From Phocaeicola massiliensis B84634 = Timone 84634 = DSM 17679 = JCM 13223 (GTDB taxonomy: Bacteria > Bacteroidota > Bacteroidia > Bacteroidales > Bacteroidaceae), in NCBI RefSeq assembly GCF_000382445.1, contig NZ_KB905473.1, forward strand, positions 231,746 through 287,940: 56,195 bases of DNA, given 5' to 3'. The position numbers and the translations under genes were made by a program. The notes beneath the pieces were generated by a model, which saw only the letters and a program-made list of their open reading frames with translations, was not told the DNA's origin and searched no databases. Shown piece by piece: positions 17,359 to 26,054 of the stretch (within the stretch, counting starts at the first letter, position 1; every line of letters starts with the position of its first letter).

Positions 17359-19769
17359 AAACAATTTTAGTCATTATGGGAATATGTTGTTTCCCTATGA
17401 TATCTTGGGCACAAGTTTTTCTTTCTGGTCGAATCGTAGATAAAAAGACAAATGAACCTGTTGTAGGAGCTTCTGTATATATACGAAAAAATCAGGTTGG
17501 AGATAATGCAAATGATAATGGGTTATACAGAATAAAATTACCTCAAAACGGAACGTATCTTGTAGAGGTTTCTTTTATCGGATACAAAACAATAAAACAG
17601 TCTGTTACTGTAAATAGAAATACAACTAAAAATTTCTTTTTGGAAGAAAGTACAGAAGTGTTGAATGAGGTCGTGGTAAAAGCATCCTCACAGCAGGCAG
17701 AAATAAATCATATACGTAAAAGTCCTATGGCTGTAACGGTTGTTGATGGAGCAAAATTAAGAGGTCGTTCAACTGGAATTGAAGAAGTACTTACTCGTAC
17801 TTCTGGAATCAAAGTTAGAAAATCCGGAGGTTTGGGTAGCTCTTCTAAAATGTCCATACATGGTCTGGAAGGAAAAAGAGTAGCTATTTATATAGATGGT
17901 TTTCCTTTAAATAGCCCCGATGGTTCATTTGATATAAACGACATACCTATTGATGCCATTAAATATATTGAGATATATAAAGGAATAGTTCCTGCTGAAT
18001 ATGGCAGTGATGGTCTGGGAGGAGCGATTAATGTTGTTACAAGAGAGGACGAGTGTGACTTGGTAGGCTTTACTCAGGAGTTTGCTTCATTTGGTACTTC
18101 CAAAACGTTAGTCAGTGTAAAAAAAATGTTTGAAAAACCAGGGATTCAAATTGGAGGAGGTTTTTTTCATAATAAATCGGATAATAATTATAAAATGACT
18201 TATCCTGTTTTTGAAACAAATTTACCTTCAAGTGCCTACCAAGAAGTAATAAGAAATAATGATTATTATAGGTCCACAATGTATAATGTAGGTTTAACAT
18301 TTACAAAATTCTGGTTTGATAAGATTGAATTAGAATGTGCTTTTTATAACAATAAAAAGGGAATTCAGGCCTTAGATTTTGATTCACGTTTTTCTCATAC
18401 ACATGGGACAAACATTATGCCTACTTTAACTTTAGAGAAGAAGAATTTCTTATTTAAAAACCTTGAATTCAAGTCAGGTCTAGTAACTCCAATCATTCAT
18501 ACGCATTTGGTTGATACCGCTAGAACAAAACGGCAATGGGATGGAACCATAACAAATACAATGGGAGAAACTGATGATAATTTATTAAACTATTCAGATG
18601 ACAAACAATTTGAAATCAGACATAAATTGAATTTAAAATACAAGTTAAAGCAACATACCTTTAATCTTAACAATCAATTCACATATTCAAGGTATAGACC
18701 TAAGGATGATTATACAGCAGAATATGTTGGTTTTGACCCTAGTGGTTTTCCCAGTAATATGAAGGGAAATACTTTGGGGTTAGCACATGAGTATTCTTCA
18801 CGTAATAACAAACTTCAAAACTCTTTAATGTTCAGTCTATACTATTTAAATTCTGGAATATATAGAACAAGTGATAAAATTGTAGATGAATCTGAAAGTG
18901 TTAAGAAAGAACCGAAAAAAACAAAAATAAACAATTTTTACTATGGAATAAGTGAAGGAATCAGTTATGAATTTTTCAAAGGGGTGAGAGGTAAATTTTC
19001 CTTATCACATAACGTGAGGCTTCCTGATACGGAAGAATTGTTTGGAGACGGAGTGACAGTAAAGCCTTCAGTTGATTTAAATCCCGAAATAAGTAATAAT
19101 ATAAATTTAGGGTTAATCATGGATAAAAGTAATTTTATGGGGTTAAGTCGTTTTCAGTTAGAGACAAATTTATATTATATGTATATAACAGATATGATAA
19201 GTTTATTTCCTGCTGATATACGAATGATTTATACGAATTTGGGTAAGACTCAGATCATGGGGGGAGATTTTGATTTAAAAATAGATGTGACTCCACAGCT
19301 TTATAGTTATTTTAACTTAACCTATCAAGATATTCGGGATAAGCTAAAATGGACTACTAATGACCAAAGTGTGAAAAACCCGACTTATGATAAACAGGTA
19401 CCCAATATTCCTCGTTTTTATTTTAACTATGGTTTAGAGTATCATACAGAGGGATTACTTGGGAAACATGAAATATCTAGAATCTATATAGACGCATCTT
19501 ACGTTCATGATTTTGATTGGAGTTGGCAAATGAGTAACTTACCAGAACAGCGAAAGAAATGGTTAATTCCTCGTAGTCATCTTTTTACGGCAGGATTCCA
19601 GCAATCTATTTGGAAAAATAAAGTATCATTAGGGTTTGAAGTTGAAAATATATTCAACAAGGAGAGCTATATGGAATTTAAAAAGCCTTTACAAGGTCGT
19701 ACTTTTAAAATTAAATTACGATTTAATTGGTTTGGTGATGAATCTTCAGGGGGAGCGATGAGTTTGTAA
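17340..19769 (+). CDS. TonB-dependent outer-membrane receptor
   Basis: An ~809-aa receptor. ATG at 17340 gives a clean signal peptide (KVKTILVIMGICCFPMISWA); an upstream ATG at 17307 would add 11 residues and overlap the PPTase further. Then follows a carboxypeptidase-regulatory-like domain (LSGRIVDKKTNEPVVGASVY), a plug (GLGSSSKMSIHGLEGKRVAI, PAEYGSDGLGGAINVV) and a 22-strand-type barrel ending in a plausible last strand (FKIKLRFNWF). There is no FecA-like signalling extension and no SusC/SusD pairing. The plug architecture resembles siderophore/cobalamin receptors. Placement behind an NRPS and before a surface lipoprotein suggests uptake of the NRPS product or its metal complex. Confidence 0.88.
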   Translation: MLCRKVKTILVIMGICCFPMISWAQVFLSGRIVDKKTNEPVVGASVYIRKNQVGDNANDNGLYRIKLPQNGTYLVEVSFIGYKTIKQSVTVNRNTTKNFFLEESTEVLNEVVVKASSQQAEINHIRKSPMAVTVVDGAKLRGRSTGIEEVLTRTSGIKVRKSGGLGSSSKMSIHGLEGKRVAIYIDGFPLNSPDGSFDINDIPIDAIKYIEIYKGIVPAEYGSDGLGGAINVVTREDECDLVGFTQEFASFGTSKTLVSVKKMFEKPGIQIGGGFFHNKSDNNYKMTYPVFETNLPSSAYQEVIRNNDYYRSTMYNVGLTFTKFWFDKIELECAFYNNKKGIQALDFDSRFSHTHGTNIMPTLTLEKKNFLFKNLEFKSGLVTPIIHTHLVDTARTKRQWDGTITNTMGETDDNLLNYSDDKQFEIRHKLNLKYKLKQHTFNLNNQFTYSRYRPKDDYTAEYVGFDPSGFPSNMKGNTLGLAHEYSSRNNKLQNSLMFSLYYLNSGIYRTSDKIVDESESVKKEPKKTKINNFYYGISEGISYEFFKGVRGKFSLSHNVRLPDTEELFGDGVTVKPSVDLNPEISNNINLGLIMDKSNFMGLSRFQLETNLYYMYITDMISLFPADIRMIYTNLGKTQIMGGDFDLKIDVTPQLYSYFNLTYQDIRDKLKWTTNDQSVKNPTYDKQVPNIPRFYFNYGLEYHTEGLLGKHEISRIYIDASYVHDFDWSWQMSNLPEQRKKWLIPRSHLFTAGFQQSIWKNKVSLGFEVENIFNKESYMEFKKPLQGRTFKIKLRFNWFGDESSGGAMSL

Positions 19770-19807
19770 TATTATAAATAATTATTTTAACTAAAAAAAT
19801 AAAAAAA

Positions 19808-20995
19808 ATGAAAAATCAATGGTTTTTATTGTCGCTATTAGCGACCTTTTTAAGTTTTATTTCATGTAGTAAAGATGATCCGTTTCCAACAGATGAAGAA
19901 GACGATATGAGTTTTGTTCATAGTGTCACGGTGGGTGATAATGCTTATGTTAGTCTATTTAAAGATTTAAATGTAGAACAGACAAGTACACAAAATTCTT
20001 TGGTCTTTGCAAAAGAATCTTTTCTTTTTACTTATGGGGGTAACATTTATGTCTTAGAATCGATGAATGCCCGTTTATATAAGTACAGAGTCGAGAATGG
20101 TTTGCTAATTCAAGAAAAAGAAACGATGATTCTCCCTTCCGGTTCTCTTCCTGCATTCCTTACATTTGATTCAGAAGAAAAAGCTTATATATCATGCGTA
20201 GGATTGGGAAAATTGTATATAATAAATCCTACGACAATGCAAAAAACAGGTGAAATAGATTTATCTGAATATGCAATTGGGAAAGAAAGTGGTGATAAAA
20301 ATCCTGAACCTGGTGCTTCGGTTATTAGAGATGGTATTTTATATGTAGGATTAGCTCAAGATAAGTCCCAGTTTAACCCTAATACTGGAGCTTATGTACT
20401 TTTGATTGATACAAAGACAGACAAGCCTATTAAAATGATATCTGATAATAGAGCTACAATGGCAACCGCTTATGAGTATTCAGGTGATCCTTTCATTGAT
20501 GAAAAAGGCGATCTTTATATTTATTGTGTAGGAGGCTTCGGATATTTTGCAAACTGTACAGAAGGTTTCTTGCGTATAAAGAAAGGAGAAACAGACTTTG
20601 ATCAGTCATACTATTTCCCAATAGAAACAATTAGTATACCGGACATAAAGGGTAATAAAGCAAATTATATTTATAGCAAAACATATACAGGAAATGGTAA
20701 GCTATATGGATATTTCAATGTTCCGGGATATGTTAGTAATCCACCTGATTATGTAAATGACAAATCAATGCAAACATTTGAAATAGATGTTTATAATAAA
20801 ACTGTCAAAAAAATGAACTTTGACGGAACTACGGGTTGGTCATGTAGTCAATGTAAAGCAGGAGACTATATGGTGTTCGGGATGGCTTCTACTCAAGGAA
20901 CAGGTTATTATCTTTACAACTATAAAGAAGATAAGTATGAACCTTTAAAGATAAAAACAGAAGGTAATCCCTTCAAAATTCAATATTTAAAATAA
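19808..20995 (+). CDS. Surface lipoprotein, XusB/DUF4374-like beta-propeller
   Basis: A 395-aa lipoprotein with an SPII signal (LLSLLATFLSFISC, Cys20) followed by SKDD and an acidic stretch (TDEEDD), the Bacteroidetes surface-export pattern. The body has repeated beta-blade-like units (GNIYVLESMNARLYKY, KAYISCVGLGKLYIINP, DGILYVGLAQDKS, KGDLYIYCVGG). This fits propeller lipoproteins paired with TonB receptors, such as XusB, which captures siderophores in Bacteroides thetaiotaomicron. Family assignment is by pattern and not by search. It starts 38 bases after the receptor and is followed by a strong terminator, so it ends the first operon. Confidence 0.72.
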   Translation: MKNQWFLLSLLATFLSFISCSKDDPFPTDEEDDMSFVHSVTVGDNAYVSLFKDLNVEQTSTQNSLVFAKESFLFTYGGNIYVLESMNARLYKYRVENGLLIQEKETMILPSGSLPAFLTFDSEEKAYISCVGLGKLYIINPTTMQKTGEIDLSEYAIGKESGDKNPEPGASVIRDGILYVGLAQDKSQFNPNTGAYVLLIDTKTDKPIKMISDNRATMATAYEYSGDPFIDEKGDLYIYCVGGFGYFANCTEGFLRIKKGETDFDQSYYFPIETISIPDIKGNKANYIYSKTYTGNGKLYGYFNVPGYVSNPPDYVNDKSMQTFEIDVYNKTVKKMNFDGTTGWSCSQCKAGDYMVFGMASTQGTGYYLYNYKEDKYEPLKIKTEGNPFKIQYLK

Positions 20996-21002
20996 ATAAA
21001 GA

Positions 21003-21036
21003 CTGCCGGAAGCTAAAAGATTCCGGCAGCTTTTTA
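21003..21036 (+). terminator. Intrinsic terminator of the NRPS-receptor operon
   Basis: CTGCCGGAA (21003-21011) pairs perfectly with TTCCGGCAG (21021-21029), followed by CTTTTTAATTTTT. It lies six bases after the lipoprotein stop. Confidence 0.85.
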
Positions 21037-21047
21037 ATTTTTATGGA

Positions 21048-21185
21048 ATGAACAATCGTAATTATGACTGTATAATCATTATAAGTGTAATCTCAGGTTT
21101 ATTTATCACAACCTGCGACTATCTAGTACAGATGAAAACTGTTGAAACAGATTATTTTGTTTCAAGACTACTTTCTTTAGAATAA
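21048..21185 (+). pseudogene. 5' fragment of a membrane-protein gene split by IS4
   Basis: ATG at 21048 opens 45 residues (MNNRNYDCIIIISVISGLFI, then TTCDYLVQ) that form one hydrophobic segment and end in stops exactly at the IS4 left end. The pattern SGLFxxxxDyL resembles the N-terminus of multi-span DUF6796-type proteins. The C-terminal part of such a protein resumes after the IS at 22531. I therefore read the two pieces as one gene interrupted by the insertion. Confidence 0.55.
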
Positions 21186-21189
21186 TAGT

Positions 21190-22530
21190 CCGTTAAAAAT
21201 TCAACATATCGGCTAAGCGGCTTCCGCCACAAAGCCAAAGAGTTCTTTGATAAGTTTAGTATTAAAAGTTCTGTTCGGTTTCAGACCGGACTTACTAAAA
21301 ATTCTTTTGAGTATATAAACATTACTCAGATAGGCCTTTAGCAGTCCGATGGAAAGCGACGGATAGTATCGTTGGCGCATGACCTTTGCGATGTTTACCG
21401 AGGCCAGTGAAGCATTGAAAGCGAAGTCAAGTTTCCTCAAGTCTCTTGCCTGACAATCGTTGAGTCCGGTAAACTGCTTGGAATCCCGAAAGCAAAACTC
21501 AATTTGGAATCTTGTACGGTAGTATTCGATGATGTCTTTGGCCACCATGTCAAGGTCGGTGGAGAAATAGATTTTATGTCCTCCTGATTCCGGATAATGA
21601 ACCACGACTTTGATGTTGCGTTTCATTGTCTTTGAATAGGCCTTGATTGAGTAAGCCTTTCCTCTTTCAATATCGAGAACTTCACAACGCTGAAGGTCGA
21701 GTTTCTCAAAATCAATCTTCTCGCCTTTGATACGCGGCCGTCCCCGCTTGCCCGTGCGGACACCGTCATGTGCATACCACAAGGCGGCATCATCACGCAG
21801 GCGGCTGATGACATGGAATCCCATCAGGCAGGTTTCACCCACGAACTTTGCCTTTGAGAACCATGCGTCTGCAACGACATAACGTGTTATGCGCAGCAGC
21901 TTATCCTTGTATTTGCGGAGCACGTCAAGATACCAGTCCACAAGGCTGTAATCTTCGCCTTGCTTTTCCAGATACGCCTTGTCCGGTGTCTGTTCCGCAC
22001 GCAGCGTCATACAGTCCCGACTGTCAATGTCGACAATGCCGATACCGAGAATTTCCAGACCTCGTTTCATAGCAGAAGCGCATCCCGACCAGAACTTGCC
22101 AATATAAGGAGTCTTCTTTCCCGACTTTGAAATGTAGCTCGCGTCTATGGCAATGGCTTTTCTAGCATTTTCACCAAACCGCTGCCGCATAAGAAAGAGA
22201 TTGAACTGCATCCAGTCCAACTCACGTTCAAACAACTGCCGGAAACGTTGTTCCGAACTGTCCGAGTAACGGCCCATTTGGGTGAAATTTATCTTTCTTG
22301 GCAGTGCCATATACAAAATCATGAGTTGGATGAATGCTGTTTTAAAACTTTTGCGTAACTTCGCTGAATAACTTTTCAAAGCATCGGTTACGATTTCCTC
22401 ATATTGGTCAAGTGCTGTTCCTTTCATTGCTTTAATGTGTGGTAGGATACCATTAAAGATAATGAAAATCAGACACTTGACCTATTTTATTATGCTAAAC
22501 TTTATCAATCAGCGTGCTTATTTTCAACGG
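21190..22530 (-). mobile_element. IS4-family insertion sequence
   Basis: The ~1.34-kb element has imperfect terminal inverted repeats CCGTTAAAAAT (21190-21200) and ATTTTCAACGG (22520-22530), with one transposase gene reading right to left. Its GC content is well above that of the surrounding AT-rich cluster. I could not find an exact target duplication (flanks AATAATAGT and ATTAGTTAC), so the end assignment may be a few bases off. Confidence 0.7.
21213..22427 (-). CDS. IS4-family transposase
   Basis: A 404-aa DDE transposase. The first Asp is in AIDASYISKSGKK, the second in YVVADAWFSKAKF. The C-terminal Y-(2)R-(3)E-(6)K signature of IS4 is present in YRTRFQIEFCFRDSK. Length is normal and no frameshift is seen. 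It is oriented against the surrounding biosynthetic operon, so its transcription opposes the operon. Confidence 0.9.
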   Translation of the reverse strand: MKGTALDQYEEIVTDALKSYSAKLRKSFKTAFIQLMILYMALPRKINFTQMGRYSDSSEQRFRQLFERELDWMQFNLFLMRQRFGENARKAIAIDASYISKSGKKTPYIGKFWSGCASAMKRGLEILGIGIVDIDSRDCMTLRAEQTPDKAYLEKQGEDYSLVDWYLDVLRKYKDKLLRITRYVVADAWFSKAKFVGETCLMGFHVISRLRDDAALWYAHDGVRTGKRGRPRIKGEKIDFEKLDLQRCEVLDIERGKAYSIKAYSKTMKRNIKVVVHYPESGGHKIYFSTDLDMVAKDIIEYYRTRFQIEFCFRDSKQFTGLNDCQARDLRKLDFAFNASLASVNIAKVMRQRYYPSLSIGLLKAYLSNVYILKRIFSKSGLKPNRTFNTKLIKELFGFVAEAA

Positions 22531-23089
22531 ATTAGTTACAATTTTAACGAAGTATTATTTAGAAGAAACTATTTTAAATTTATCATCTTTTGGATGTATT
22601 TTTACTTTTCCTTTTTGGATATTAGGGACATACTTCATATACACAACAATGTGTAAAGTTAATAAAAAGCTTGCGCTTATTAATACATTCTGTATATCTT
22701 ATTCTTTATTGATGTTGGGGTTTTATCATTACAGCTATGCCATAATATATAGTATTGGTACATCAAAAATGATAATGCAAACAAATATAGATTGGCAATT
22801 ATTAACAGGATCTAATATACCTTTTTTCCCCTTTATGTTTATTCTACTTCCAGTGACCTGGCTGATTGTTGGATTTAGTAACTTTTCATCCAAAGCTATA
22901 GTTCCTCGATGGTCTATAGTTGTGAACCCTGTTATACTAACAATTATTTTATCTATTGTCACTTGGATAATTCCCAAGACCGAATGCTTACTACCAGGCA
23001 TTTTTAGTTTGGGGATCACTCTGTATTATATAATTTGTTGGATAAGCTTAAAAAAAGATAGAAATTTATGTCTAAAAAGAAAGTTTTAG
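22531..23089 (+). pseudogene. 3' part of the IS4-split membrane-protein gene (DUF6796-like)
   Basis: After the IS the frame runs open from about 22499 through 23089; a GTG at 22514 inside the IS end could serve as a start. The product has four to five hydrophobic spans (FGCIFTFPFWILGTYFIYTT, FPFMFILLPVTWLIVGF, NPVILTIILSIVTWII, CLLPGIFSLGITLYYIICW). This fits the C-terminal two thirds of a DUF6796-type membrane protein. Its 3' end overlaps the next gene by 22 bases, so it headed the second operon. It is probably inactivated unless a re-start works. Confidence 0.6.
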
Positions 23090-24150
23090 TAATTGGTGGC
23101 ACAGGGATTGCGGGACAATTTATTACAGATTACTTGCTACATTATCATGATATTTGTGAATTATTTATAGCATCAAGAGGTATTCATAAGATATCAGAGA
23201 AGAAAGTAAAGTTCATAAAAATGGACATACATGATACCCAAAATATAGAATCTGTTATTAAACAATTTGATATTATAATTTTGGCACTTGGTCCTTTTTC
23301 ATGTGTAGGAACAGATATTTATACAATTTGTTTAAGAAATCACGTAATATGTGTTGATATTAATGATGACTATGGACATAGTGGACGTGTACTAGAAATA
23401 AAAAATGAGAACATAACAAATTTTCGGGGAACAATTTTTACAGGAATGGGATTATGTCCAGGGTTGACAACTTTCATGCTAGAATATGCTGCAGAACAAT
23501 TAAAAAAAACTGTTTTAGAAGCCGAATTGAGAATCTATTTTGGAGCAGGTGTTGTTTCTGGAACAGCTTCAATAATCAATATGTTTGAGGGTTTTAAAGA
23601 TGACCTGATGCTCCTTTCAGAAAGGGAAATCCGAAGAATAAAACCAACTAAATATCATTCAGATAGAACTTTTACTTTTGATCGTTTTCATTCCAATATG
23701 CCATTAATATTCTTTTCTAGTCCTGAAATAAGGACTATACAACGAGCTAGTCGATTTGAAGAACTACAAAATTTTGATTGTGCTTTTCATCTGCAAAATC
23801 TTCCTATGGGCATAGTTCCCTTACTAAGAAAGAGCTCTTTTATTAGAAAATTGATTTGTAAAATGGTCAATAAACAACAGGGGCAATTGGAGAAAAATGA
23901 GAAAAACGAGAAATCTGTGATAGTATGTACTTATGTAAGAAATCAAAATTCTATTGTAAAATGTTTATTGCACTCAGATTCCTCATTTAGATTAACAGGA
24001 GTATTTTGTGCGGTAATTGTGCTCTCGATAATAAAAGGATGTATACCAATTATGCCTGGCATCTTTACTTTTGAAGACATAAATATCAATCTGCACATGT
24101 TAAACGAAATATTAAAAAACAACAACATAAATATATCTATAGAGGAATAG
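23068..24150 (+). CDS. Saccharopine-dehydrogenase-like NAD(P) reductase 1
   Basis: A 360-aa protein with an N-terminal Rossmann fold (LVIGGTGIAGQFITDYLL) and the arrangement of the saccharopine dehydrogenase NADP-binding family, including FDIIILALGPFSCVG and a GMGLCPGLTTFMLEYA segment. It is likely a soluble oxidoreductase that reduces an imine-type bond or the reverse. In this cluster reduction of an azoline or imine in the NRPS product is the logical task, but classical thiazolinyl imide reductases (Irp3/PchG) belong to another family, so this is inference. The downstream neighbour is a related enzyme. Confidence 0.75.
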   Translation: MSKKKVLVIGGTGIAGQFITDYLLHYHDICELFIASRGIHKISEKKVKFIKMDIHDTQNIESVIKQFDIIILALGPFSCVGTDIYTICLRNHVICVDINDDYGHSGRVLEIKNENITNFRGTIFTGMGLCPGLTTFMLEYAAEQLKKTVLEAELRIYFGAGVVSGTASIINMFEGFKDDLMLLSEREIRRIKPTKYHSDRTFTFDRFHSNMPLIFFSSPEIRTIQRASRFEELQNFDCAFHLQNLPMGIVPLLRKSSFIRKLICKMVNKQQGQLEKNEKNEKSVIVCTYVRNQNSIVKCLLHSDSSFRLTGVFCAVIVLSIIKGCIPIMPGIFTFEDININLHMLNEILKNNNINISIEE

Positions 24151-24154
24151 TATT

Positions 24155-25264
24155 ATGGTTTATAATAAATATATAGGAATAATAGGTGGAACTGGAACAA
24201 TTGGTTCTATTATAGTTAAATATTTATTACAACTACAAACTCACTTCCATGTTTTAATTGGTGGTAGGAGATCCATAAAAGAAATATCTATGTCTACATT
24301 TTATAATAGTGAGCGACTTAAGTATAACCAAATGAACTATAACAATGATGTAGAATTGGATAATTTTTGTTCTCAATGTTTGTTGGTTATTAATGCTGTT
24401 GGACCTTCATTTAAAATAAATGACAAGATTGCCTTACATGCATTAAGAAATAATTGCCACTACATCGATATAGGAGGATATGGCATTTTGCGTGATTTAT
24501 TAAAACCATATGAAAAAAGCATTGAAGCTCAGAAACTTTGCTTTATTATAGGTGTTGGTTGGATGCCTGGTATTTCAGGCGTATTTTCTAAAACTATTAT
24601 AGAGACTCATTTAAACAGCCCAGAAAATACTAATTTTAATATCTATTATGGTGCTGTTGATAATTGGTCATATAGTTCAACTTATGATCTGGCAGCATCA
24701 TCTATGGGAAAAACACGTTCCTATGTTTATTCTCATGGAAAGGAAATACAGGTGTCTCCTTTTCGATATACACATCACAAATTTTTTCCTTTCATTGGAC
24801 ATAAAAAAATATGTATGCCATCATTTGACGAACAATTAACTCAATTGGCTACTTCTTTAAAACAAATAAGAAAGATATCAACATTCATTATGCTAAATGA
24901 CTATATCTCAATGGGGAAGTTTATGTTTATAAAGATCTTTTATAAACATAATTTAAATAAAGCAACACTTATGTTGCAAGATGATTATCAACGTCTCGTT
25001 AAGAAAGAGAATAAGTGGGGAAGTGTAATTTGTCAAGTTTCTAAAATAGAGCCAGAAAGAAAGATAGATACCTTTTACTATTTATATACAAAAAATAATT
25101 TATTATATACTGCATTACCTGCTGTTATTACTACTCAATACATTTTAGAAGGTAAAACAAAAATAGGATTAAATTGTCTTTGTGACTCTTTGAATTGCCA
25201 ATCTTTTATGTCGGATTTAGACTTTTACGGAATAAAATATTCATATTATGAACATAAAAATTAA
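24155..25264 (+). CDS. Saccharopine-dehydrogenase-like NAD(P) reductase 2
   Basis: A 369-aa paralog of the preceding gene in the same fold class: GIIGGTGTIGSIIVKYLL, then CLLVINAVGPSFKIN and YIDIGGYG, with GVGWMPGISGVFSK matching the GMGLCPGLTT segment of the first. The spacing is four bases. Two diverged reductases in tandem suggest two successive or alternative reductions of the same product, or a heteromer. The reaction is unknown. The end overlaps the following membrane protein by 17 bases. Confidence 0.72.
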   Translation: MVYNKYIGIIGGTGTIGSIIVKYLLQLQTHFHVLIGGRRSIKEISMSTFYNSERLKYNQMNYNNDVELDNFCSQCLLVINAVGPSFKINDKIALHALRNNCHYIDIGGYGILRDLLKPYEKSIEAQKLCFIIGVGWMPGISGVFSKTIIETHLNSPENTNFNIYYGAVDNWSYSSTYDLAASSMGKTRSYVYSHGKEIQVSPFRYTHHKFFPFIGHKKICMPSFDEQLTQLATSLKQIRKISTFIMLNDYISMGKFMFIKIFYKHNLNKATLMLQDDYQRLVKKENKWGSVICQVSKIEPERKIDTFYYLYTKNNLLYTALPAVITTQYILEGKTKIGLNCLCDSLNCQSFMSDLDFYGIKYSYYEHKN

Positions 25265-26054
25265 AAAGAAAATTCTTGTGTGTATGTTGTGGTTATGTGC
25301 CATAGCATGTTTCACTGGTTTTCCCTGGATATTTTTCTCATGGGATGTAATTCACTCTTACATGGGAATCCATGATATACCATCAGACTTGACAATTGTC
25401 TTGTTTCGAGAAGAATGTTTGTTCTTCGGTTTTTTCTGTATTTATTTTCTCTTTCTTAGAAATATCGAAAAATATAAAGGACTTATTAGCTTCTGTTCTT
25501 TCTTAGTCGCATTTATGGGTGGTTTTATGTACTTGCTAAAACTTCAAACAGGGATTGTACATATATCATCAGATTATGAACCTTTTATTTGGCTTATAAT
25601 TGGAAGTTTCATATTTTATTTAAATCATAGTATTAATGGTATAGCACCAAAGAAACAAAAACTTCCCGTTTTAAGTTGTTTATTCCAAGTGCAGGCAGGA
25701 GTATTGCTATTGAACATTGTAAATATTTTAGTCCCCGAACAGACTTGGGAAATAATGTTCAATATTTCTTATTCTACAGTTTCACCTTATGATAAATATA
25801 CATTTGGAATGATAAGTGGTTTTACTGCTTTCTCTTCTATTATTATATATTATATCAGTAATAGGATTCTTTTTTTTATGAATTTATCTAAAGCGATTCT
25901 CATTTTCTCTTTTCTTTATTTCTTAGGTTTCTTTGTGTGGGGAAACTTTAGTGAGTTGTATAAACCTCTATTTATTTTATATGTAGTATTAGTTGAGATT
26001 TTAAATATTGTAGGAATTAATTATATATTTAAAAGGAGGATATATGAGAAATAA
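25248..26054 (+). CDS. Polytopic membrane protein of unknown function
   Basis: A 268-aa protein with about seven to eight hydrophobic spans (ILVCMLWLCAIACFTGFPWI, FFGFFCIYFLFL, FIWLIIGSFIFYL, AILIFSFLYFLGFFVW, FILYVVLVEILNIVGI). No transporter or enzyme motif is recognised. It is embedded in the tailoring operon, overlapping both neighbours, so it probably supports the pathway in the inner membrane, for example as an export or tailoring partner. That role is a guess from context. Confidence 0.6.
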   Translation: MNIKIKKKILVCMLWLCAIACFTGFPWIFFSWDVIHSYMGIHDIPSDLTIVLFREECLFFGFFCIYFLFLRNIEKYKGLISFCSFLVAFMGGFMYLLKLQTGIVHISSDYEPFIWLIIGSFIFYLNHSINGIAPKKQKLPVLSCLFQVQAGVLLLNIVNILVPEQTWEIMFNISYSTVSPYDKYTFGMISGFTAFSSIIIYYISNRILFFMNLSKAILIFSFLYFLGFFVWGNFSELYKPLFILYVVLVEILNIVGINYIFKRRIYEK

